Program-made: the position numbers and the translations under genes
The notes under the pieces: model-generated
What the model was told of the DNA's origin: nothing
What the model saw: the letters and a program-made list of their open reading frames with translations, nothing else
Databases searched by the model: none
From: Rubrivivax sp.
GTDB taxonomy: Bacteria; Pseudomonadota; Gammaproteobacteria; Burkholderiales; Burkholderiaceae_C
Assembly: GCA_024641945.1 (NCBI GenBank)
Contig: JAHECD010000004.1
Location: 1-64,000 of the forward strand
Reading direction: 5' to 3'
DNA length: 64,000 nt
Shown here: positions 1 to 11,540 of the stretch, piece after piece
Position numbering within the stretch: the stretch's first letter is position 1
Layout of the letters: every line of letters begins with the position of its first letter

Positions 1-950
1 TCCGGCACGAGCGACCGCAGCGCGGGCGCTACCGCCAGTTTCACCAGGTGGGTGTCGAGGCGCTGGGCTTCGCCGGCCCTGACGTCGATGCCGAAGTGAT
101 CCTCATGGCGCGCTCGCTCTGGCGCGACCTCGGCCTGACCGACGTCCGCCTGGAACTTAACAGCCTGGGGCAGATCGACGAGCGCAAGGCCCACCGTGGG
201 GCCTTGATCGCGCACTTCGAGACCCACGCCGATGTGCTGGACGCGGACGCGCTGCGACGATTGCATACGAACCCGTTGCGCATACTCGATACCAAGAATC
301 CCGCAATGCGCGAAGTGGTCGAATCGGCGCCCCGCCTGATGGACTATCTGGGAGAGGCGTCGCTCAAGCACCTTGATGGCGTTCGAGCGGCGCTCGACGC
401 CGCGGGCCAGGCCTACACCCTGAACCCGCGGCTCGTTCGAGGCATGGACTACTACAACCTGACGGTGTTCGAGTGGGTGACCGATCGTCTCGGCGCACAG
501 GGCACACTCTGTGGCGGCGGGCGCTACGATCCGTTGGTCGAAATGCTTGGCGGCAAACCGGCCCCGGGGATCGGCTGGGGCATGGGGGTCGAGCGCGTGC
601 TCGATCTGCTGCACGAACTCGGCATCAAGGCGCCGGTCGACGTACCGGACGCGTACTGCATCGTGCCTGACATTCAGGCTCTACCCACCGCCACGGCCGT
701 TGCAGAAGCGCTGCGGGCCACCGGGCTGTCCGTCCTGCTTCACGCCGCTGGCAAGGACGGCCAAGGCAGCATGAAGAGCCAGTTCAAGAAGGCCGACGCG
801 AGCGGGGCGCGTCACGCGCTCATTTTCGGCGCCGAGGAGCTGCTCCAGGGTCACGTGGCCGTCAAGCCGCTGCGCGATACGTGCGGCGCCCAGACGCTCA
901 AGCCGATCGCCGCGGCGGCCGCCTGGGCGAACGAGTTGCGCAACGCATAA
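1..950 (+). CDS. hisS: Histidyl-tRNA synthetase, 3' part
   Basis: Charges tRNA-His with histidine in the cytoplasm. The gene enters the window already open (reading frame from base 3), so the N-terminus with motif 1 is missing. The first visible residues, [17 protein letters not shown], are the class II synthetase motif 2. A histidine-binding segment ([15 protein letters not shown]) and a motif 3-like stretch ([12 protein letters not shown]) follow, then the C-terminal anticodon-binding domain, ending in TAA at 948-950. The GTG at 48 is an internal codon, not a start. It is followed after 26 bp by the yfgM-like gene, the order usual in proteobacteria. Confidence 0.97.
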   Translation, partial: RHERPQRGRYRQFHQVGVEALGFAGPDVDAEVILMARSLWRDLGLTDVRLELNSLGQIDERKAHRGALIAHFETHADVLDADALRRLHTNPLRILDTKNPAMREVVESAPRLMDYLGEASLKHLDGVRAALDAAGQAYTLNPRLVRGMDYYNLTVFEWVTDRLGAQGTLCGGGRYDPLVEMLGGKPAPGIGWGMGVERVLDLLHELGIKAPVDVPDAYCIVPDIQALPTATAVAEALRATGLSVLLHAAGKDGQGSMKSQFKKADASGARHALIFGAEELLQGHVAVKPLRDTCGAQTLKPIAAAAAWANELRNA

Positions 951-976
951 TCGCGAGTCTTCATCGAACCACCGTC

Positions 977-1645
977 ATGGCCACACAACTCGACCTGCAA
1001 GAGCAGGAGCAAGTCGACGCCCTCAAGGCGTTCTGGAAAGAATACGGCAACCTGATCACCTGGACATTGATCCTGGCGCTCGGTGCGTTTGCGGCGTGGA
1101 ACGGCTGGAACTGGTACCAGCGGGACCAAGCCTTGAAGGCGGGCGCAATGCACGACGAGCTGGACCGTGCCGTTCAGGCAGGTGATGTCGACAAGGCGGG
1201 CCGCATCTTCTCGGACCTGCGCAACCGCTTCCCGCGAACCGCGTTTGCACAACAGGGCGGTCTTCTGGTTGCCAAACTTCAGGCCACCAAGGCGAAGCCT
1301 GACGACGCTTTGGCGTCGCTGGCCTGGGTGGCCGCCAACGGCATCGAAGACGAAGTCAAGACGGTGGCTCACCTTCGAATCGCTGGCCTGCACCTCGACG
1401 CGAAGAAATACGACGAGGCGCTCAAGGAGCTCGACCAGGCGAAAGCTCCCGGCTTCGAGGCGTTGGTATCCGACCGCCGCGGCGATGTACTGATGGCACA
1501 GGACAAGAAATCGGAGGCGGCTGCCGCCTACAAGGCGGCTTGGTCGGCCATGCCCGCGACGGTGGAGTACCGGCGTGTCATCGAGGCCAAGTTGACATCG
1601 CTAGGCGCTGCACCTGATCCGGTCGCCTCGGGAGTCAAGCCGTGA
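977..1645 (+). CDS. yfgM: YfgM-like TPR membrane protein
   Basis: A 222-residue protein with a short cytoplasmic N-terminus, one membrane segment at about residues 26-44 and a periplasmic region of weak TPR-like helices. This is the layout of YfgM, an ancillary SecYEG-associated protein that links translocation to periplasmic chaperones and has been tied to BamB-neighbourhood functions. The start is ATG 977, giving MATQLDLQEQEQVDALKAF; the open frame extends further upstream but only inside hisS. It lies between hisS and bamB exactly as in E. coli, and its stop overlaps the bamB start (GTGA). The family assignment rests on topology and position; no catalytic motif is expected. Confidence 0.88.
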   Translation: MATQLDLQEQEQVDALKAFWKEYGNLITWTLILALGAFAAWNGWNWYQRDQALKAGAMHDELDRAVQAGDVDKAGRIFSDLRNRFPRTAFAQQGGLLVAKLQATKAKPDDALASLAWVAANGIEDEVKTVAHLRIAGLHLDAKKYDEALKELDQAKAPGFEALVSDRRGDVLMAQDKKSEAAAAYKAAWSAMPATVEYRRVIEAKLTSLGAAPDPVASGVKP

Positions 1646-2769
1646 CCCGCCCGTTCACGGCCCACCTCGGGATCGCGGCCTGCGCTGCGGTGGCAGTGCT
1701 GTTGGCAGCCTGCGGCTCCGACAAACCGAAACCCACGCCGCTGGAGCCGCTGGCAGCCAAGATCGCGGGTCGACAAGTCTGGTCGGCGCGGGTCGACAGC
1801 GTGCCGTTCCCGCTGGCAGTTGCCGTTGCCGGAGGACGGTTCGTCGCCGCCGGTGGCGACGGTACGGTGGTGGCGCTCGACGCCAGCACCGGTGCCGAGG
1901 TATGGCGCGCTCAAGTCGGCGCCAAACTGTCCGCGGGAGTTGGCAGTGACGGCCGATTCGTCGCCGTGGCCACTGTCGGCAACGAAATGGTCGTTCTCGA
2001 CAACGGGCGGCCCACGTGGCGCGCCAAGTTGCCTGCGCGCTCGGTGACGCCGCCCCTCGTGGCTGGCGAGCGTGTCTTCGTCTTGACCGTCGATCGCGTC
2101 GTGCTGGCGTTCGATGCCGTCGACGGCAAATTGATCTGGACGCTGCAGCGGCCCGGCGACGCGCTCACGCTCGGGCAGGCCGGAGTCCTCATGGCATTCA
2201 AGGACACCCTCGTTGCGGGACAGGGTCCCCGTCTTACCGGTATAGACCCGCTGCGCGGCACCGTGCGGTGGGAAACTGCCATCGCCACGCCACGCGGAAC
2301 CAATGAGGTCGAGAGATTGGCAGACCTCGTTGGCCCTGCCTTGCGCGTGGGCGACACGATCTGTGCGCGCGCCTTCCAGTCCGCTGTGGGTTGTGTCGAT
2401 GCTGACGCGGGAACATTGAAGTGGTCGCGCAACGTCGGCGGCATACAGGCGGTCGGTGGGGGCGATTCAGTGGTCGTCGGCGCCGATGCATCCGACCGGA
2501 TCAGTGCCTGGCGCCAGTCGAATGGTGAACTGGCGTGGACGTCCGAGAAATTTCTCCACCGTGGACTGAGCGGTGCCCTGGGTGCCGGCCGTTCCATCGT
2601 CTTTGGTGATCTCGAAGGGCAGGTCCACTTTCTCGACCGCGAGACCGGCGACACGGTTCTGCGTCTGGCTACCGACGGTTCCGGCGTTGTCGGTGCACCG
2701 GTGTTGTCGGGCACGACGATGCTGGTCGCCACGCGGGCTGGCGGGTTGTTTGCATTTCGCCCTGAATAG
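1642..2769 (+). CDS. bamB: Outer membrane assembly lipoprotein BamB
   Basis: A 375-residue lipoprotein of the beta-barrel assembly machinery. The N-terminus has a signal peptide ending in a lipobox (LAAC, Cys24); the residue after Cys is Gly, not the Asp inner-membrane retention signal, so outer-membrane sorting is expected. The remainder is built of repeated blades with DAxTGxxxW-like segments typical of PQQ-type eight-bladed propellers, ending in a blade with GGLFAFRPE. It starts with GTG 1642, overlapping the yfgM stop by four bases, so the two are translationally coupled. BamA, the barrel partner, is encoded at 24282-26585 in this window. Confidence 0.95.
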   Translation: MTRPFTAHLGIAACAAVAVLLAACGSDKPKPTPLEPLAAKIAGRQVWSARVDSVPFPLAVAVAGGRFVAAGGDGTVVALDASTGAEVWRAQVGAKLSAGVGSDGRFVAVATVGNEMVVLDNGRPTWRAKLPARSVTPPLVAGERVFVLTVDRVVLAFDAVDGKLIWTLQRPGDALTLGQAGVLMAFKDTLVAGQGPRLTGIDPLRGTVRWETAIATPRGTNEVERLADLVGPALRVGDTICARAFQSAVGCVDADAGTLKWSRNVGGIQAVGGGDSVVVGADASDRISAWRQSNGELAWTSEKFLHRGLSGALGAGRSIVFGDLEGQVHFLDRETGDTVLRLATDGSGVVGAPVLSGTTMLVATRAGGLFAFRPE

Positions 2770-2855
2770 ATGATCCCCGAATCCGACGTTTCCGCGTTCG
2801 ACCGTGGCCTTGTCACTCGGGGGCAGCGAGCGCCACGCCGTGCGCGCGGCAGCAG

Positions 2856-4193
2856 GTGAAGCCAGTCATTGCCATCGTGGGCCGGCCCAATGTCGGCAAG
2901 TCCACGCTCTTCAACAGGCTGACGAAGAGTCGCGATGCGATCGTCGCCGACTTCTCCGGCCTGACACGAGACAGACACTATGGCGATGCCCGCCTCGGCG
3001 CGCGCGAGTTCATCGTCATCGACACCGGGGGCTTCGAACCGGACAGTTCCACGGGCATCGTGCGCGAAATGGCCAAACAGACGCGCCAAGCCGTGGCCGA
3101 AGCCGATGCGGTCATTTTCGTCGTCGACGTGAGGGCCGGTCTCTCGGCGCAGGACCACGACATTGCCCAATATCTGCGCAGCGAACGCAAGCGGGTTCTG
3201 CTGGCGGCGAACAAGGCCGAAGGCATGGTCGATTCTCCGGCACTCGCGGAATTTCATGAGTTGGGGATTGGTGACCCGATTCCCGTGTCTTCGGCGCACG
3301 GGCAAGGCATTCGCAGCCTGATCGAACTGGCACTCGAGAGCTTCGATTTCGGCGACGAATACGAAGAGGCACCTCCTGACGCCGAAGCCCCGATCCGGCT
3401 GGCCGTTGCTGGGCGGCCCAACGTTGGCAAGTCGACGCTGATCAATACATGGTTGGGCGAAGAGAGGCTCGTCGCTTTCGACCAACCCGGCACGACCCGG
3501 GATGCGATACACGTGCCTTTCGAGCGCGACGGACAACGCTTCGACCTCATTGATACGGCAGGATTGCGTCGCAAGGGCAAGGTCTTCGAGGCGATCGAAA
3601 AGTTCTCTGTCGTGAAGACGCTCCAGGCGATCGCCGACGCGAACGTGGTGCTCTTGTTGATCGACGCGACCCAGGGCGTTACGGACCAGGACGCGCACAT
3701 TGCCGGCTACATCCTCGAGTCCGGTCGGGCGGTGGTGATCGCCATCAACAAATGGGATGCCATTGACCGTTACCAGCGAGAGATGCTGCAACGCTCCATA
3801 GAGCAGCGGTTGGCATTTCTGAAGTTTGCCGATGTGCTGAATATTTCGGCGCTGAAGCGGCAAGGGCTGGGGCCGGTGTGGAAGGCGATAGCAGCGGCGC
3901 ACGCGTCGGCAGTCAGGAAGATGACGACGCCTGTGCTCACGCGTCTGCTGCAAGAGGCCGTCGAGCATCAACAGCCGCCTCGCGCCGGGCGCTTCCGACC
4001 GAAGTTGCGCTATGCCCACCAAGGCGGCATGAACCCGCCGATTGTCGTTATCCACGGCAACTCGCTGGAACACGTGGGTGAGTCGTACAAGCGGTACCTG
4101 GAGGGGCGCTTCCGTGCCCATTTCAAATTGGTCGGTACGCCCATGCGCATCGATTTCAAATCGTCGGCAAACCCGTTCGACAAGGCCACCTGA
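2856..4193 (+). CDS. der: Ribosome biogenesis GTPase Der (EngA)
   Basis: A 445-residue double GTPase needed for 50S maturation. Two complete G domains are visible: GRPNVGKST at residues 9-17 with DTGGF, and a second GRPNVGKST near residue 185 with DTAGL and NKWD, followed by the C-terminal KH-like domain. The start is GTG 2856 ([17 protein letters not shown]); no ATG lies closer to the G1 loop. Bases 2770-2855 between bamB and der hold no gene. The length matches the family, and bamB-der is a common neighbour pair. Confidence 0.97.
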   Translation: MKPVIAIVGRPNVGKSTLFNRLTKSRDAIVADFSGLTRDRHYGDARLGAREFIVIDTGGFEPDSSTGIVREMAKQTRQAVAEADAVIFVVDVRAGLSAQDHDIAQYLRSERKRVLLAANKAEGMVDSPALAEFHELGIGDPIPVSSAHGQGIRSLIELALESFDFGDEYEEAPPDAEAPIRLAVAGRPNVGKSTLINTWLGEERLVAFDQPGTTRDAIHVPFERDGQRFDLIDTAGLRRKGKVFEAIEKFSVVKTLQAIADANVVLLLIDATQGVTDQDAHIAGYILESGRAVVIAINKWDAIDRYQREMLQRSIEQRLAFLKFADVLNISALKRQGLGPVWKAIAAAHASAVRKMTTPVLTRLLQEAVEHQQPPRAGRFRPKLRYAHQGGMNPPIVVIHGNSLEHVGESYKRYLEGRFRAHFKLVGTPMRIDFKSSANPFDKAT

Positions 4194-4213
4194 GGTTCCT
4201 GTCGATCGAACCC

Positions 4214-4241
4214 CTTGGGAACGTCGGGAACGACCCCATGT
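4214..4241 (+). promoter_or_regulatory. Predicted sigma-32 promoter of hfq
   Basis: CTTGGGA (4214-4220) and CCCCATGT (4234-4241) are separated by 13 bases. The known sigma-32 consensus is CTTGAAA with about 13-15 bases to CCCCATnT, so the -10 is a full match and the -35 is 5 of 7. The predicted start is near 4248, giving a leader of about 30 bases. A 5-bp hairpin (GTGAT 4250-4254 / ATCAC 4262-4266) ends directly before the GGAG ribosome binding site. Confidence 0.55.
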
Positions 4242-4276
4242 GATAACGTGTGATCACTTCCATCACGGAGCATATC

Positions 4277-4522
4277 GTGAGCAATAAAGGGCAGTTGCTT
4301 CAAGACCCGTTCCTCAATCTTTTGCGCAAGGAACACGTACCGGTCTCGATCTATCTCGTCAATGGCATCAAGTTGCAGGGCCACATCGAATCGTTCGATC
4401 AGTACGTCGTGCTGCTTCGCAACACGGTGACCCAGATGGTCTACAAGCACGCAATCAGCACGGTGGTCCCTGGCCGCGCCGTCAATTTCCACGCCAACGA
4501 GCCCGGCGAGCCGCAGGCCTGA
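4277..4522 (+). CDS. hfq: RNA chaperone Hfq
   Basis: An 81-residue Sm-like hexameric RNA chaperone that pairs small RNAs with mRNAs. The Sm1 segment ([20 protein letters not shown]) and Sm2 segment ([10 protein letters not shown]) are nearly identical to the family. GTG 4277 is chosen as the start because GGAG lies at 4267-4270 with six-base spacing and the protein then begins [15 protein letters not shown], the standard Hfq N-terminus; the longer frame from 4250 adds nine unsupported residues. It has a short C-terminal tail, as in other betaproteobacteria. hflX follows after 22 bp. Confidence 0.98.
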   Translation: MSNKGQLLQDPFLNLLRKEHVPVSIYLVNGIKLQGHIESFDQYVVLLRNTVTQMVYKHAISTVVPGRAVNFHANEPGEPQA

Positions 4523-4544
4523 TGGCCTGCCGTTCGCACCAACC

Positions 4545-5756
4545 TTGAGTCAATCCACACCTGTGGCCGTAGCGCCTGATGGGGGTGCTGCCCGTGCTGT
4601 GCTGGTCGGCGTGGACTTCGGTCCTGGCAGTTCCTTCGACCCGACACTCGAGGAATTGGCGCTTCTGGCGACCTCCGCAGGGGACGATCCCGTCGCACGA
4701 GTCACTGCGCGACGAAAGGCGCCCGATGCGGCACTTTTCATCGGGTCGGGCAAGGCAGACGAAATCAAGGCGCTGGTGGCGGGCACGTCGGCACAAGGCG
4801 TGATTTTCGATCAAGCGCTCAGCCCGGTGCAGCAGCGAAACCTCGAGCGCCATCTGGGCGTGCCGGTAGCTGACCGAACGGCCGTGATCCTCGACATCTT
4901 CGCTGCGCGTGCCCAGAGCCATGAAGGCAAACTGCAGGTCGAACTGGCTCAGTTGCAGTACCTTTCGACGCGCCTGGTGCGTCGGTGGTCGCACCTCGAA
5001 CGTCAACGTGGCGGCATTGGCACCCGGGGGGGGCCCGGCGAGACGCAGATCGAACTCGACCGGCGCATGATCGGAGAACGTATCAAGTCGGTAAAGGTGC
5101 GCCTCGAAAAGGTCAAGCGTCAACGCGGGACACAAAGGCGGGCGCGCGAACGGCGTGGCACCTTCCGCATTTCGCTCGTTGGATATACCAATGCGGGCAA
5201 GTCGACGCTGTTCAATGCGCTGGTCAAGGCGCGTGCCTATGCTGCGGATCAGCTGTTTGCAACGCTGGACACCACGACGCGGGCCTTGTGGCTGCAGCAG
5301 GCCCAGGCCTCGGTGTCGTTGTCCGACACGGTCGGGTTCATTCGCGACTTGCCGCACAAGTTGGTCGAGGCGTTCCAGGCCACGCTTTCCGAAGCAGCCG
5401 ACGCGGACCTCCTGCTTCACGTGATCGACGCATCCAGCCCGCAATTGGCGGAACAACAGGCCGAGGTATCGCGTGTCCTGGTTGAAATCGGTGCCGATCA
5501 TGTTCCACAGGTGCTTGTCTACAACAAGGTCGATCTCCTTGAAGCAACACAACAACCCCGCATGTTGTCGGACCAGATCGAAGTGAGCTCGGGAGTCCGA
5601 TACCCGCGGGTTTTCGTCAGTGCCATTGGTGGCCTGGGCCTCGACGCCCTGAGGGCTGTCATTGCAGACGCCGTCTTGGCCGATGGTGGCGGATCAGACG
5701 TCGCCGCGGCAGGGCCGGCCAGGGCCACAGTTCCATTCCTTTCAGAAGACGCATGA
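4545..5756 (+). CDS. hflX: Ribosome-rescuing GTPase HflX
   Basis: A GTPase that splits stalled ribosomes, notably after heat stress. It has the HflX N-terminal domain with the glycine-rich linker RGGIGTRGGPGETQ, a coiled-coil helix, then the G domain with GYTNAGKST, DTVGFIRDLP and NKVD. The start is uncertain: TTG 4545 gives 403 residues, in-frame GTG 4563 gives 397, and neither has a clear Shine-Dalgarno; no upstream ATG exists between hfq and this frame. The stop overlaps the hflK start (ATGA). The hfq-hflX-hflK-hflC order is conserved across proteobacteria. Confidence 0.95.
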   Translation: MSQSTPVAVAPDGGAARAVLVGVDFGPGSSFDPTLEELALLATSAGDDPVARVTARRKAPDAALFIGSGKADEIKALVAGTSAQGVIFDQALSPVQQRNLERHLGVPVADRTAVILDIFAARAQSHEGKLQVELAQLQYLSTRLVRRWSHLERQRGGIGTRGGPGETQIELDRRMIGERIKSVKVRLEKVKRQRGTQRRARERRGTFRISLVGYTNAGKSTLFNALVKARAYAADQLFATLDTTTRALWLQQAQASVSLSDTVGFIRDLPHKLVEAFQATLSEAADADLLLHVIDASSPQLAEQQAEVSRVLVEIGADHVPQVLVYNKVDLLEATQQPRMLSDQIEVSSGVRYPRVFVSAIGGLGLDALRAVIADAVLADGGGSDVAAAGPARATVPFLSEDA

Positions 5757-7057
5757 ACATGCACGCAACGCCCGAGTCCCTTGGTGGCCGCCTGCGCCTC
5801 CTGGGCCAGTCCACGCTCCTGCTGCTCGCAGGGCTGACCGGCCGGCGCGGCAACGTGATCCAAAACAGCGGCCGCAACGACGGCCCGCCCGATCTGGATG
5901 AGCTTTGGCGGGATTTCAACCGCAAGCTCAACGGCCTGTTCGGTGGCAAGGGCGGCGGCAAACGCGGCGGAGACGATCGCCCTCCGGGTGGGCCGCAATT
6001 TCAGCCGAACATGAAGAGCGCGGGCGTCGGCATCGGGCTGATCATCGCCGTTGCGGTGATCGTCTGGCTCGGCAGCGGCTTCTTCATCGTCCAAGAAGGC
6101 CAGCAGGCAGTAGTGACGTCGTTTGGCAAGTACAGCCACACGTCGGATGCCGGTTTCAAGTGGCGGTTCCCGTATCCCTTCCAGGCACACGAGACGGTGC
6201 CGGTGACTCAATTGCGCTCGGTCGATGTGGGCCGGAGCACGGTCTCGCAGGCCACGGGCCTTCGCGATTCATCGATGTTGACGCAGGACGAGAACATCGT
6301 CGACATCCGCTTCACCGTTCAGTACCGGTTGAAGGACGCGCGCGCCTACCTGTTCGAGAACAATCGCCCTGACGAGGCAGTTCTTCAAGCGGCCGAATCC
6401 GCCGTTCGGGAAATCGTCGGGCGCAGCAAGGTCGACTCCGTGCTCTACGAACAGCGCGACGCGCTTGCGGCCGACCTCGTGAAGTCGATCCAGTCGCAGC
6501 TCGACAGACTTCGCGCCGGGATCGTCGTGGCCAACGTGAACGTACAGAACGTGCAAGTGCCCGAGCAGGTGCAAGCCGCTTTCAACGATGCCGTGAAGGC
6601 CGGTGCCGACCGGGACCGCTTCAAGAACGAAGGCCAGGCGTACGCCAGCGACGTGGTGCCGAAGGCACGTGGCACGTCCGCGCGCCTGAAGGAAGAGGCC
6701 GAAGGCTACCGATCTCGCGTGGTTGCGCAGGCCGAAGGCGATGCGCAGAGATTCAATCAGGTATTGGCGGAGTACCAGAAGGCACCGAATGTCACCCGCG
6801 ATCGCCTCTATATCGAGACGATGCAGCAGGTCTACTCGAACGTGAGCAAGGTTCTGATCGACGCCCGCAGTGGTTCGAACCTTCTGTACCTGCCGCTGGA
6901 CAAGCTGCTGCAGCAAGCTGGCGCTGTCGGCACTGGAGTCTCGGCGACGCCCGGTCCGAGCCCCGTGCCTGCAGATACGCCGCCCGCCACGACGTCGACC
7001 GCGGGCGATGTGCGCTCGCGTGACAACTCCCGGTCGCGCGACCGTGAAGGCCGTTGA
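5753..7057 (+). CDS. hflK: FtsH modulator HflK
   Basis: A 434-residue inner-membrane SPFH/band 7 protein that with HflC forms a periplasmic cage around the FtsH protease and tunes its activity. The glycine-rich cytoplasmic N-terminus contains DGPPDLDELWRDFNRKL, a membrane helix lies at about residues 92-112, then the band 7 domain starts with VQEGQQAVVTSFGKY, and a Pro/Thr/Arg-rich tail closes it. ATG 5753 overlaps the hflX stop. The first 35 residues include a hydrophobic stretch (STLLLLAGLTG) before the glycine-rich region. The second ATG at 5759 cannot be excluded. Confidence 0.95.
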   Translation: MNMHATPESLGGRLRLLGQSTLLLLAGLTGRRGNVIQNSGRNDGPPDLDELWRDFNRKLNGLFGGKGGGKRGGDDRPPGGPQFQPNMKSAGVGIGLIIAVAVIVWLGSGFFIVQEGQQAVVTSFGKYSHTSDAGFKWRFPYPFQAHETVPVTQLRSVDVGRSTVSQATGLRDSSMLTQDENIVDIRFTVQYRLKDARAYLFENNRPDEAVLQAAESAVREIVGRSKVDSVLYEQRDALAADLVKSIQSQLDRLRAGIVVANVNVQNVQVPEQVQAAFNDAVKAGADRDRFKNEGQAYASDVVPKARGTSARLKEEAEGYRSRVVAQAEGDAQRFNQVLAEYQKAPNVTRDRLYIETMQQVYSNVSKVLIDARSGSNLLYLPLDKLLQQAGAVGTGVSATPGPSPVPADTPPATTSTAGDVRSRDNSRSRDREGR

Positions 7058-7069
7058 GGGGCCGACATC

Positions 7070-7963
7070 ATGAACAGAATTGGAATCGTCGCCGGTGGCA
7101 TCCTGTTGCTCTTGATGCTGGCCGCGTCCACGCTCTTCATCGTCGACCAGCGGCAGGTCGCGGTGGTCTATGCCCTGGGCGAAATCAAGGAAGTGATTAC
7201 CGAGCCCGGGCTGAAGGTCAAGCTCCCGCCGCCTTTCCAGAATGTCGTCTTCCTTGACAAGCGGGTGCAGACGCTCGACAGCCCCGACACCCGGCCGATC
7301 TTCACTGCCGAGAAGAAGAGCCTCGTGATCGACTGGCTGGTCAAGTGGCGCATCAGCGAGCCGCGCCAGTTCATCCGGAACAACGGAGTTGATTTTCGCA
7401 ATCTCGAAAGTCGACTGAGTCCGGTCGTACAGGCGGCCTTCAACGAGGAGATCACAAAGCGCGATGTTCGTGGCGTATTGTCTGCAGCCCGCGAGCAGGT
7501 CATGAACGACGTACGGTCACGGTTGTCGGAAGAAGGCAAGTCGTTTGGCATCGAGATCGTGGATGTCCGCATCAAGCGCGTCGACTTCGTTGCCGACATC
7601 ACCGATTCGGTCTATCGCCGCATGGAGTCGGAGCGCAAGCAGGTGGCCAACGAACTGCGGTCGCAGGGCGCCGCCGATGCGGAAAAGATCCGCGCCGACG
7701 CGGACCGACAACGCGAGGTGATCATCGCCGAGGCCTACCGCGACGCCCAGAAGATCAAGGGCGACGGCGACGCCAAGGCTTCGGCCCTGTATGCCGATGC
7801 GTTCGGTCGCGACCCGCAGTTTGCGCAGTTCTATCGAAGCCTCGAAGCCTATCGCGCTAGTTTCCGCAATAAGTCCGATCTGATGCTGGTCGATCAGAGC
7901 AGCGATTTCTTCCGCGCGATGCGTGGCGCACCCGCAGCGCCACCATCGCCCAAGCGCAAATAG
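7070..7963 (+). CDS. hflC: FtsH modulator HflC
   Basis: A 297-residue partner of HflK. It has a single N-terminal membrane helix (about residues 5-22), then a band 7 domain beginning with VDQRQVAVVYALGEIKEV and the long charged helix ESERKQVANELRSQGAADAEKIRADAD split here across the coiled region. It begins at ATG 7070, 12 bases after hflK, and belongs to the same transcript. The length is normal for the family. Confidence 0.95.
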   Translation: MNRIGIVAGGILLLLMLAASTLFIVDQRQVAVVYALGEIKEVITEPGLKVKLPPPFQNVVFLDKRVQTLDSPDTRPIFTAEKKSLVIDWLVKWRISEPRQFIRNNGVDFRNLESRLSPVVQAAFNEEITKRDVRGVLSAAREQVMNDVRSRLSEEGKSFGIEIVDVRIKRVDFVADITDSVYRRMESERKQVANELRSQGAADAEKIRADADRQREVIIAEAYRDAQKIKGDGDAKASALYADAFGRDPQFAQFYRSLEAYRASFRNKSDLMLVDQSSDFFRAMRGAPAAPPSPKRK

Positions 7964-7990
7964 TCCCCTCCAACAGGCCAGCAGTGTCCG

Positions 7991-8179
7991 ATGGGTGAGA
8001 TGTTGCTAGGTGCCGTCGCACTGATGTTCGTGCTCGAGGGGCTGCTTCCCTTTCTCAGCCCCGGCGCTTGGCGCTCGATGTTCATGCGCGCGACCCAGCT
8101 GACCGACGGTCAGATCAGGTTCCTCGGATTGGCCAGTATCGTCGTCGGGTTGTTGCTGCTGACGCTGTTTGCCGGTTGA
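7991..8179 (+). CDS. DUF2065 (YjeT-like) small membrane protein
   Basis: A 62-residue protein made of two hydrophobic helices separated by a short polar loop containing GAWRSMFMRATQLTDGQIR. The length and pattern match the DUF2065/YjeT family, which regularly sits between hflC and hisZ or purA. Its function is unknown. It starts at ATG 7991, 27 bp after hflC, and is probably cotranscribed with it. Confidence 0.85.
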   Translation: MGEMLLGAVALMFVLEGLLPFLSPGAWRSMFMRATQLTDGQIRFLGLASIVVGLLLLTLFAG

Positions 8180-8240
8180 GCACGTGGCCGTCGCCGGGTG
8201 ACGCGTCGGTACAATGCAGGTTTCAACGACGTCCTTGTCC

Positions 8241-10774
<2,534 letters not shown>

Positions 10775-10785
10775 GGAACGGATCC

Positions 10786-11307
10786 ATGCTCACCGATGAC
10801 GGCAAGCACCTGTATGTCTCTTGGGACGAATATCACATGCTCATCGAGCGTCTCGCGCTCAAGGTCGCGAACTCGGGCTGGGCGTTTGACCAGATCCTGT
10901 GTCTGGCGCGCGGTGGAATGCGACCTGGTGACGTGCTGTCGCGCGTCTTCGACAAGCCGCTTGCCATCATGTCCACCAGTTCGTACCGGGCCGACGCGGG
11001 AACGATCCAGGGCCGGCTCGATCTCGCCAAGTACATCACGATGCCAAAGGGCGAACTGGCGGGTCGAGTGCTTCTTGTCGACGATCTCGCGGATTCCGGC
11101 GTGACGCTTCGTGCGGTCGTCGAAAGGCTGCGTGGAATGCCGGCGATTGCAGAGCTGCGGTCCGCGGTGCTGTGGGTCAAGGGGGTATCGACCTACACAC
11201 CGGACTATTTTGTCGAGACACTACCCACGAGTCCTTGGATCCATCAGCCGTTCGAGGAATACGACAACCTGCGCCCAGACGCGCTTGCAAAGAAGTTTGC
11301 CGTTTGA
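10786..11307 (+). CDS. Purine-type phosphoribosyltransferase
   Basis: A 173-residue PRTase-fold protein (COG2236-like). The PRPP-binding loop is VLLVDDLADSGVTL at about residues 94-107; a second recognisable segment is CLARGGMRPGDVLS near residue 42. Members are usually annotated as hypoxanthine or xanthine-guanine phosphoribosyltransferases, which suits a position 11 bp after purA in a purine operon, but substrate specificity cannot be read from the sequence. It is the last gene of the plus-strand run; the bidirectional terminator at 11397-11432 follows. Confidence 0.85.
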   Translation: MLTDDGKHLYVSWDEYHMLIERLALKVANSGWAFDQILCLARGGMRPGDVLSRVFDKPLAIMSTSSYRADAGTIQGRLDLAKYITMPKGELAGRVLLVDDLADSGVTLRAVVERLRGMPAIAELRSAVLWVKGVSTYTPDYFVETLPTSPWIHQPFEEYDNLRPDALAKKFAV

Positions 11308-11396
11308 TCGTCACGTGTCCGGTCAATGGGGCGATGCCCGATTTGCCACGGCCCGTACCGTGCAAACCTAGGCTGCAGACGTCTAAAGGACACCAC

Positions 11397-11432
11397 AAAG
11401 AAAAAGGCCGACACTTTCGCATCGGCCTTTTC
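11397..11432 (-). terminator. Rho-independent terminator for tRNA-Leu
   Basis: Hairpin with GGCCGA (11406-11411) pairing with TCGGCC (11422-11427), extended by an A5 run on one side and T4 on the other. On the minus strand the stem is followed by a run of T, as expected for the terminator of the tRNA gene 13 bases upstream. On the plus strand the T4 is short but may also stop transcripts from the purA operon. Confidence 0.8.
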
Positions 11433-11444
11433 GTAACCTTCCAT

Positions 11445-11529
<85 letters not shown>

Positions 11530-11540
11530 TCTCAGGAACC

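Noticed and set aside
1911-4121. 736-codon open frame opposite bamB and der
   Set aside because: It spans two certain genes and their gap on the other strand; Arg/Pro-rich composition typical of antisense frames in GC-rich DNA.
8210-8215. TACAAT before hisZ as a promoter
   Set aside because: No -35 at 16-18 bases; kept only as a remark under hisZ.
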